NCBI GenBank assembly: GCA_003520965.1
Contig: DOTU01000194.1
Coordinates: 1-15,024 of the forward strand
Source of the DNA: Candidatus Zixiibacteriota bacterium
GTDB lineage: Bacteria > Zixibacteria > MSB-5A5 > UBA10806
Direction of reading: 5' to 3'
DNA length: 15,024 nt
Positions 1 to 5,452 of the stretch are shown piece by piece (position 1 is the stretch's first letter; each line of letters begins with the position of its first letter). The notes under the pieces were generated by a model. That model made no database searches and was not told the origin of the DNA. It worked only from the letters and a program-made list of their open reading frames with translations. Position numbers and translations under genes: made by a program.

Positions 1-665
1 CCACCCAGATGGGTGTCGCCGTTAGTGGAACGAACCTCAAAGACTCCATCGCCAATTTCAAGGACAGATATATCGAATGTGCCGCCACCAAGATCGAAGA
101 CTGCAATCTTCTCATCTTTCTTTTTATCGAGGCCGTAGGCCAGCGAAGCCGCGGTTGGCTCGTTGATTATGCGCAGTACTTCGAGGCCAGCGATACGGCC
201 GGCATCCTTGGTAGCCTGCCGCTGCGAATCATTAAAATAGGCCGGTACCGTGATTATCACCTGCGTGATCTTTTGGCCGAGGTAATCATCTGCCGCCTTT
301 TTCATATATTGCAAAATCAAAGCCGAAATTTCGGGCGGAGAATAATCTTTACCCCCCATTTCGATCCTAACGTCACCGTTAGGGCCTGGTTTTACTTTGT
401 AAGGATAGTTGGCTGTTTCGGATGTCACCTCATCATATTTTCTACCCATAAAACGCTTAACCGAAAAAACGGTGCTGGTGGGGTTGGTGATCGCCTGCCT
501 TTTAGCGACCTGACCAACCAGTATTTCGCCGGTTTTACTTACAGCTACAACCGATGGTGTGGTGCGCGAACCCTCGGAGTTGGGAATTACAACGGGGTTG
601 CCTCCCTCCATAGTCGCTACACACGAGTTAGTTGTGCCCAGATCAATTCCAATTACCTTGGCCAT
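1..665 (-). CDS. dnaK: Chaperone DnaK (Hsp70), N-terminal part, cut by window edge
   Basis: ATP-dependent cytosolic chaperone that folds and refolds client proteins with DnaJ and GrpE. The minus strand opens with MAKVIGIDLGTTNSCVAT, the Hsp70 phosphate-1 loop and signature. It continues with NEPTAASLAYGLDKKK and the phosphate-2 loop DLGGGTFDISVLEIGDG, and leaves the window at GDTHLGG. About 221 residues are present: roughly the first half of the nucleotide-binding domain. The rest, including the substrate-binding domain, lies outside. The ATG at 665-663 is preceded by AAGGAGGT at good spacing, and the MAKVIGIDLGTT start is canonical. It follows two hsp20 genes on the same strand after a 265-base gap holding a structured repeat. 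I found no CIRCE operator or sigma-32-like promoter in that gap, so its heat control is unclear. Identification is certain. Confidence 0.98.
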   Translation of the reverse strand, partial: MAKVIGIDLGTTNSCVATMEGGNPVVIPNSEGSRTTPSVVAVSKTGEILVGQVAKRQAITNPTSTVFSVKRFMGRKYDEVTSETANYPYKVKPGPNGDVRIEMGGKDYSPPEISALILQYMKKAADDYLGQKITQVIITVPAYFNDSQRQATKDAGRIAGLEVLRIINEPTAASLAYGLDKKKDEKIAVFDLGGGTFDISVLEIGDGVFEVRSTNGDTHLG

Positions 666-843
666 TGAATCCTACCTCCTTATTTCTATTACTTTCATTA
701 TCATTTACAGCTATCGTTATCGCAGCCAGTTCCGATTTTATTACGATCGTTGTTATGACGATCATCAAAACGAGAGCGAGTTGTATTAGGCTTGTGGTTA
801 ATAACATTAATTCGCCTTTTTAAAATCCAATTATTTCCCTTAT

Positions 844-935
844 AATAACGTCCCGCCTGAATTCTCATCTTGCTTTCGCAAGTTTGAAAACCCAGGCGGA
901 ACCGGAGGAGAACCTCCGTACCCGCAAACGTTATT
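844..935 (-). repeat. Nested inverted-repeat / structured RNA element between hsp20 and dnaK
   Basis: An outer 7-bp inverted repeat (AATAACG 844-850, CGTTATT 929-935) encloses two further structures. The first is a perfect 6-bp hairpin, CGGAGG/CCTCCG (903-908, 913-918), with a 4-base loop. The second is a long stem at 853-899: CCGCCTG pairs with CAGGCGG, continues through an arm containing three mismatches, and is capped by CTTGC-GAAA-GCAAG (869-882). In minus-strand RNA all three mismatches become G-U pairs and the cap is a GNRA tetraloop. In plus-strand RNA they would be A-C mismatches. The outer repeat overlaps the hsp20 stop codon. No U-tract follows, so it is not a typical intrinsic terminator. 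It may be a dispersed palindromic repeat or a functional mRNA element; one copy cannot decide. Confidence 0.7.
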
Positions 936-1371
936 TTACACTGATGCTGATCTCTTTAGGTTTCGCCTCTTCAATTTTGGGAAGCTCTACAGTTAGAATA
1001 CCATCCCTAAACTCAGCTTTGATATCATTCGGATTAACCTGTATTGGTAACTCAAATAATCTATGGAATGTGCCGTAAGAGCGTTCCACTTTGTGGTATG
1101 TCTGGTCCTTCTCCTCCTGCTCTTTCCGCTTTTCACCGTTAATGGTAAAAACGTTATTTTGGAGGGTGACTTTGATATCCTCCTTCTTCAAGCCCGGTAA
1201 CTCCGCGCGGACAACGAAGGAATCCTTGTTTTCGATTATGTCAGCCGCAGGAAATAACCTCGAAAGCCCCTTCTCCCCCTCTGTCGAGCACGCGCAATCC
1301 TCGAACATTCGATTGATTTCATCCTGGATATCAACCAGGTCCCTCATTGGTCTCCATCTTACAAACGCCAT
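931..1371 (-). CDS. Small heat-shock protein, Hsp20/alpha-crystallin family (second copy)
   Basis: ATP-independent holdase that binds unfolding proteins as large oligomers in the cytosol and hands them to DnaK. The 146-residue product has an N-terminal arm (about 1-40, starting MAFVRWRPMRDLVDIQDEIN), an alpha-crystallin domain (about 41-135) with AELPGLKKEDIKV and the family motif RDGILTVELPK, and a C-terminal tail with the oligomerisation motif ISISV. The length is typical of class A bacterial sHsps. The ATG at 1371 has AAGGAG close upstream. It lies 23 bases after the other hsp20 gene and is almost certainly cotranscribed with it. Only the family is clear; the specific name (ibp or hsp paralog) is not assignable. 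Confidence 0.96.
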   Translation of the reverse strand: MAFVRWRPMRDLVDIQDEINRMFEDCACSTEGEKGLSRLFPAADIIENKDSFVVRAELPGLKKEDIKVTLQNNVFTINGEKRKEQEEKDQTYHKVERSYGTFHRLFELPIQVNPNDIKAEFRDGILTVELPKIEEAKPKEISISVK

Positions 1372-1394
1372 TGTAAACTCCTTTCTAACTTTGA

Positions 1395-1754
1395 TTAATT
1401 TATAGAAATCTCTGACGCTACTTTAACTTTTAGCAATGTGATTGCCAAGACACCATCCACCAATTCCGCTGAAACCTTGTCTCTATCCACGGTTTCAGGC
1501 AGCTTGAATGAGCGCTCGAACTTACCGAAATTTCTTTCTGCAATTAAGCGCTCAGAGTTATCCGGAATTTTCTTTTCGCCGCTTACGGTAAGCGTTTTAT
1601 TCTCAAGCCAAATCTTGATATCATCCTTGAGCATCCCAGGAATTTCGAATTTGAACAGGTAGTTGTCAGCCGTTTCGCTGATGTCTACGTCAGGCCAAAC
1701 AGTATTGGCATTATTGAATCTGATAAAGTGCGGTGCGAATCTAAGATCGAACAT
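1395..1754 (-). CDS. Small heat-shock protein, Hsp20/alpha-crystallin family (first copy)
   Basis: A second, shorter Hsp20 holdase of 119 residues. The N-terminal arm is only about 20 residues. The alpha-crystallin domain includes FEIPGMLKDDIKIWLENKTLTVSGEKK and the terminal motif VDGVLAITL, where the usual proline after TL is replaced by leucine. The protein stops at EISIN, so the C-terminal IxI anchor is at the extreme end with no further tail. The ATG at 1754 has AAAGGAG seven bases upstream. It is the first gene of the hsp20-hsp20 unit, and its 5' leader carries a consensus sigma-70 promoter and a sigma-54-like promoter. It is quite different in sequence from the downstream copy, which suggests an old duplication and perhaps hetero-oligomers. 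Confidence 0.95.
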   Translation of the reverse strand: MFDLRFAPHFIRFNNANTVWPDVDISETADNYLFKFEIPGMLKDDIKIWLENKTLTVSGEKKIPDNSERLIAERNFGKFERSFKLPETVDRDKVSAELVDGVLAITLLKVKVASEISIN

Positions 1755-1798
1755 TTATTATCTCCTTTCATTTCTTTCTTCTTTTAGAATAAAAGCTA

Positions 1799-1814
1799 AA
1801 CAAGAAACGTGCCA
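1799..1814 (-). promoter_or_regulatory. Possible sigma-54 promoter for the hsp20 genes
   Basis: The minus strand reads TGGCACG, four bases, then TTGTT. The -24 element matches the sigma-54 consensus fully, with correct spacing to the -12 element, but the -12 GC is GT. A start near 1788 would give a leader of about 34 bases before the hsp20 ATG at 1754, a sensible position. The -24 box overlaps a GCCAAA-TT-TTTGGC inverted repeat (1811-1824). The imperfect -12 box keeps confidence moderate. Confidence 0.4.
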
Positions 1815-1878
1815 AATTTTTGGCTGCTCGCTTATGTTATTGGGAATAAATGTGTTAGCTATGATCATTGGCGTGTGG

Positions 1879-1908
1879 ATTATATCAATAAAAACAAAAG
1901 GCTGTCAA
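1879..1908 (-). promoter_or_regulatory. Consensus sigma-70-type promoter for the hsp20 operon
   Basis: The minus strand reads TTGACA (1908-1903), an 18-base spacer, then TATAAT (1884-1879). Both hexamers match the consensus perfectly. Predicted transcription would begin near 1872, giving a leader of about 118 bases before the first hsp20 ATG. The -35 hexamer falls within the 3' arm and loop edge of the terminator of the upstream HEAT-repeat gene. Confidence 0.6.
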
Positions 1909-1919
1909 TTCGACAGCCT
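1888..1919 (-). terminator. Rho-independent terminator after the HEAT-repeat gene
   Basis: A perfect 8-bp stem, AGGCTGTC/GACAGCCT (1912-1919 and 1899-1906), with a 5-base loop is followed on the minus strand by TTTTGTTTTT. It lies 38 bases past the stop codon of the HEAT-repeat gene at 1957. This is the clearest intrinsic terminator in the window. Confidence 0.88.
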
Positions 1920-1956
1920 GATAAGCCATATAGGCAAGACTCTGCCTGATTGGCAG

Positions 1957-4128
1957 TTATTTTATTTTAGTACCCAAGATAATTTTCGCGGTATTAGAAA
2001 GGAGGTCTCTTCCAAATATCGATTTATCGAGCGATTTGGTTGAGTATTCGGATATTTTTTGCATCGATGTTTCATCGCCGATAACGGCCAAGGCTTTGAT
2101 AATCGTCGCACGAAGCTCATCTGTATCCTTCTTGGAAATTCCCAAATCTTTGAAAAGCATAGGTGTTTCGAATAGCTCAACTAAGGCATCTCGCGCGAGA
2201 GAATCACCGATTCTTCCAAGAGAAGCAACAACAATGTGACGGCACTCCGGAGTATTTGTAAATATCTCACGGAGGTAAGGGATCATACATTTATCGCCAG
2301 ATAGCCCCATGGCGACCACGGCCGCCTTTCTCACCTCGGCATTTTCATCGCGCGATAATTTGTCCAGAAGATTACAGGATCTTTCAGCAGGCATATTCTC
2401 CAGGGTTTTGATAACTTCAAGCTTTATTCGAGCTACCGGCCAATTGCACATGATTTCGAGGTATGGAACAGCCTCTTCAGCACGGACCTCTTTAATCACT
2501 CTGAGGGCATTGCGGAAATAATACCAATCTTCATCAGATACCATGCTGCCATTAATCCGACCAACCATATCGGCCAGCATCTCAGTCACCACTTCCCCAG
2601 CGTCTTTTTTCATACTCACCAACAGCTTTATTATCCTTGACCTGATGTTGATATCAGGATGGGTAAGTTTGCAGGCCAGCATTTTGATGATCTCCCTGGA
2701 CCCAAGGGCGCTCATACCTTCGAAGAATTCATTGGCATCATCGGTTCGCGTGGCTTCAGAGAGGGCACAGGCGATTCGGAATATCTGGTTGGAAGATGAT
2801 ATTTCCAAAAGTTTCGATTCGGCAACCTCACGTTTACTCTCCGCTTGAAGATGATCATCGAGAATTCCACGCAGGGTGCGGCATAGTACCTTAAACTCGG
2901 ACCAGCGGCTGTTTTTAATCGCTAAGTGAATAAGGCCGGCGGTTACTTCAGCCGGTTCCTGTGTCTGGGTGGGAAGAAGCGAGAGGCGTACAATCTCTTT
3001 GCAGATATAACTGAAATCGTCAAAAAATCCACCGCTTGAAAGCACCTCAGCCGCCGAAATGGCTAATTCGGCCGCCCTCTGCCTCTGCTTTTCGGTAGGT
3101 GATTGAAGCGATCTAATTAATTGGTCTAACAGATCCTGCAAAAACATTTTTTGCTGGGATGAAGCCAGCTTAAAGATCATCTTTCTTAAAACAGTCGGAT
3201 CAACATCCGATGGATCAGAGCCTTTTAGAGCTTCGACGATCCCCTCCGATTCCTCGAACATTTTAAGTTTCACTAAAGAGGATTTATTCAGGAATTGATC
3301 CATGATCTGGCCAGGAGTGCCAACCTTTTTTAAGAGATGATATATCTCAGTTAGGACGTGTTCGCTTGAATTCTCAGTCAGATAATCATCAAAAATGCGC
3401 CGCAAGCCCAAGACCGCCTGCGAATCGATTGCATCATCCAGCCAGTTTGTCGATAGTACTGCGCTTTCAATCAAGCTCAAGCCTTTTTCCTGGTCAAGAT
3501 GCAAGAGAACCTCTTTGAAATAACGCGCTAAAAAAGAGATGCGAAAATCAATTCCAAACTCACTTTCGACTTCTTTATCATCTTTCAGTCGCCCCATATA
3601 GTAGGAAGCAATGATGCTGGGTTTTTCTGTAATGAGGCTTCTGATTCGTTCTTCGAGTAGAAACTTCTCGCCGGTAGCATAATTTGTCCGGTCGAAATCG
3701 TATAGCCTGGGTGGTGAATCGATGTTAACTTTTATCGCCTGGATATTTTTGGCTTTCAAAACTCGAGCCATATTATCCTCATATGGCCCGGGACGCGAAA
3801 CCAGAAGCGAGAGGAAATGATAAAGATCGCCTATGGCCAGATCCGATCTGAAGGTAATAGTGGAAAGCTTGTGTTTTTTCATCTCCAGGGCGATGCCTGA
3901 TATATAAATCGTATCATCGAGTAAAACCCCTTCACCCAGCACTCGCTGTTTGAAGAGATCAATTGTAAAGCTGTGCTTAAAAGTGAAGATATCATTTAAC
4001 ATACTCAGGGGCTTTTTCAACGTCTCTTGAGTAATCGGATGACCCAGGGGATAAAGGGCTAAGCGCCGTGAACTGCCATAGATATCGCGAAGGATATCCA
4101 TGCTTAGTTGCTTGATGTCATTATTCAT
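1957..4128 (-). CDS. Large HEAT-repeat protein of unknown function
   Basis: A 723-residue, probably cytosolic protein with no signal peptide or membrane segment. Residues about 20-115 contain RRLALYPLGHP and a region ending DLYHFLSLLVSRPG. A similar N-terminal block occurs in bacterial HEAT-repeat and HD-domain proteins, from my general recollection. The middle is helical and anonymous. Residues about 557-700 hold HEAT/PBS-lyase-type repeats, such as AEVRKAAVVAMGLSGD and RHIVVASLGRIGD, which usually serve as a protein-binding scaffold. I chose the ATG at 4128 because it overlaps the stop of the upstream PQQ-propeller gene as ATGA, implying coupling; an in-frame TTG at 4149 would add seven residues inside that gene. 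A strong terminator follows. No enzymatic motif was seen, and the specific role is unknown. Confidence 0.88.
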   Translation of the reverse strand: MNNDIKQLSMDILRDIYGSSRRLALYPLGHPITQETLKKPLSMLNDIFTFKHSFTIDLFKQRVLGEGVLLDDTIYISGIALEMKKHKLSTITFRSDLAIGDLYHFLSLLVSRPGPYEDNMARVLKAKNIQAIKVNIDSPPRLYDFDRTNYATGEKFLLEERIRSLITEKPSIIASYYMGRLKDDKEVESEFGIDFRISFLARYFKEVLLHLDQEKGLSLIESAVLSTNWLDDAIDSQAVLGLRRIFDDYLTENSSEHVLTEIYHLLKKVGTPGQIMDQFLNKSSLVKLKMFEESEGIVEALKGSDPSDVDPTVLRKMIFKLASSQQKMFLQDLLDQLIRSLQSPTEKQRQRAAELAISAAEVLSSGGFFDDFSYICKEIVRLSLLPTQTQEPAEVTAGLIHLAIKNSRWSEFKVLCRTLRGILDDHLQAESKREVAESKLLEISSSNQIFRIACALSEATRTDDANEFFEGMSALGSREIIKMLACKLTHPDINIRSRIIKLLVSMKKDAGEVVTEMLADMVGRINGSMVSDEDWYYFRNALRVIKEVRAEEAVPYLEIMCNWPVARIKLEVIKTLENMPAERSCNLLDKLSRDENAEVRKAAVVAMGLSGDKCMIPYLREIFTNTPECRHIVVASLGRIGDSLARDALVELFETPMLFKDLGISKKDTDELRATIIKALAVIGDETSMQKISEYSTKSLDKSIFGRDLLSNTAKIILGTKIK

Positions 4129-5282
4129 TCTTCGGTTACCTGAAAACAATAAAGGTTTTTGTCTTCACCGGCAATAAGGATCCGGTTGGAGCAGGCTATT
4201 GGCCTGGCAGAAAGCATGCCCCTCGTTTCGAATTCGGTCTTAATAGTACCATCATTCTTATCGACAAAATAGGCCTTATGGTTTAGGCTTACAAAGACAA
4301 CAATATCGCCGAAAATGGTGGCTCCGGCCTTAACCGGAGAACCAATATCGAGTTGCCAATCAATTTTACCGGAATCGAAATTCAGCTTTATCAAGCGGCC
4401 GTTATTGGTACCGGCATATATGCCCTGGCCATCGGTGGCAAGCGGGGAGATAATATCGGGGCCGGCGTCAGACTCCCAAATTTTGGAACCGTCAAACATA
4501 CTGAGAGCGCCAATTCGACCTGCAATGTTGCAATAGAGAACAGTATCGCCAACAATAACTGGTGAATTTCGAGATCTGGCCTCCATATTGACCCTCCAGA
4601 GGCTGTTTCCATCCTTGGCGGAAAGGCGTTCAATAATCGGCCCTGTTCCAGCCAATATTAAGTCCGAATTGCTTGCAACTGCTTCACTTATGAGATTATA
4701 TTCGAGTTTTTTCGCCCAGACTCGTTTCCCTTCTTGAAGATCATAGCAATGGAAAATCCCAGTTCCATCCTGCCAGTAAACCCGTTTTTGATAAATAAGG
4801 GGTTCCCAATAGGCTCCCTCAAGCTCAACTTGCCATATGCGATTATTTGTTACCCAATTATAGACCACCATACGATGGCCATCCTCATTAACGACAATCA
4901 GCGAATCAAGGAGACTACAAGGATTTGAAATAGGGCCTTCAAATTTGACTTCGCCAAATGATCTGCCATCGTCAAACGATAAAATCGCGATTTTATTTTT
5001 AGTAGTGGGGACGAATATATAGCCCAGCGCAGTGGTAGGCTCAACAATTAAAGGGGATTCCAGAGTCTGTTTCCAGAGAATGCGGGGTTGGCCATCGACA
5101 GAGGTTTTTGCATAACCTGCTCGCTCGGCGCCGCCTCCCCCCTGACTCCAGCTACAAACCTGATCACCGTTATTAAGAAGGATTGGAGTTGGGTGTCCGC
5201 AGAAAATCAGGGATATTCCTCCCAGAATAATAACAAGTCGAATCGGGTATTTTATCCTAAAAATCTTTGGCTTCCGTGACAT
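4125..5282 (-). CDS. Exported PQQ-type beta-propeller protein (BamB-like fold)
   Basis: A 385-residue protein with a basic N-terminus and a hydrophobic segment at about 14-28, ending near a cysteine (C28, in LIFCGHP). This is either an ordinary signal peptide/anchor or a non-standard lipobox, because Phe at -1 is unusual. The rest is a seven- or eight-bladed propeller of PQQ_2-like repeats: blades such as DGSKIWESDAGPD, SGKIDWQLDIGSPV and EGKRVWAKKLEYN carry the recurring G-x-x-x-W motif. Such propellers are protein-interaction platforms or cofactor binders; there is no evidence of dehydrogenase activity here. The ATG at 5282 has GAGGGGA upstream. The stop overlaps the ATG of the HEAT-repeat gene (ATGA), so the two products probably act together. 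A BamB role is only one possibility. Confidence 0.87.
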   Translation of the reverse strand: MSRKPKIFRIKYPIRLVIILGGISLIFCGHPTPILLNNGDQVCSWSQGGGGAERAGYAKTSVDGQPRILWKQTLESPLIVEPTTALGYIFVPTTKNKIAILSFDDGRSFGEVKFEGPISNPCSLLDSLIVVNEDGHRMVVYNWVTNNRIWQVELEGAYWEPLIYQKRVYWQDGTGIFHCYDLQEGKRVWAKKLEYNLISEAVASNSDLILAGTGPIIERLSAKDGNSLWRVNMEARSRNSPVIVGDTVLYCNIAGRIGALSMFDGSKIWESDAGPDIISPLATDGQGIYAGTNNGRLIKLNFDSGKIDWQLDIGSPVKAGATIFGDIVVFVSLNHKAYFVDKNDGTIKTEFETRGMLSARPIACSNRILIAGEDKNLYCFQVTEE

Positions 5283-5344
5283 TTTGTTCCCCTCGGCTTA
5301 TAAATGCCCCATTTTCAATGTATCGGTCGAAAAAAAGATATCCA

Positions 5345-5373
5345 AATATAGGCGCCTATCCACAATGCCTCAA
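5345..5373 (-). promoter_or_regulatory. Candidate promoter for the PQQ-propeller/HEAT pair
   Basis: The minus strand reads TTGAGG (5373-5368), a 17-base spacer, then TATATT (5350-5345), matching the sigma-70 consensus at 4 and 5 of 6 positions. It lies about 63 bases before the ATG at 5282. The -35 sits in the hairpin AATGCC-TTGA-GGCATT. Confidence 0.5.
5348..5359. promoter_or_regulatory. 12-bp perfect palindrome overlapping the -10 box, possible operator
   Basis: ATAGGCGCCTAT is self-complementary and covers the end of the spacer and part of the -10 hexamer of the candidate promoter. This is the position expected of a repressor site. No regulator is identified. Confidence 0.4.
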
Positions 5374-5409
5374 GGCATTTGTTAGCTCAGATACAATGAT
5401 CATATAAAG

Positions 5410-5424
5410 AACAGCAATGCTGTT
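5410..5424 (-). terminator. Weak hairpin after the 948-residue gene, possible terminator
   Basis: AACAGC/GCTGTT forms a 6-bp stem with a 3-base loop, followed on the minus strand by CTTTATAT. It lies about 30 bases past the stop at 5453. The stem is short and the T-run poor, so termination here is only possible. Confidence 0.3.
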
Positions 5425-5452
5425 TAATGAGCTTAATTAATTTTACGATATT

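Noticed and set aside
9..668. Long open frame on the plus strand opposite dnaK
   Set aside because: The minus strand reads an unmistakable DnaK N-terminus; the plus frame has no recognisable domain and is a codon-bias shadow.
666..930. CIRCE operator or sigma-32-type heat-shock promoter before dnaK
   Set aside because: I looked for TTAGCACTC-N9-GAGTGCTAA and for CTTGAA/CCCCAT boxes on the minus strand and found neither. Only weak AT-rich promoter-like hexamers are present.
1942..1956. Hairpin CTGCC-TGATT-GGCAG with a T-rich tail on the plus strand
   Set aside because: It would terminate plus-strand transcription, but no plus-strand gene lies upstream and the tail is the 3' end of the HEAT-repeat coding region.
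4129..4149. TTG start of the HEAT-repeat gene at 4149
   Set aside because: The ATG at 4128 forms an ATGA overlap with the upstream stop, the typical coupling arrangement, and starts a sensible N-terminus.
5364..5379. AATGCC-TTGA-GGCATT as terminator of the 948-residue gene
   Set aside because: No T-tract follows on the minus strand, and the hairpin overlaps the -35 of the candidate promoter for the PQQ gene.
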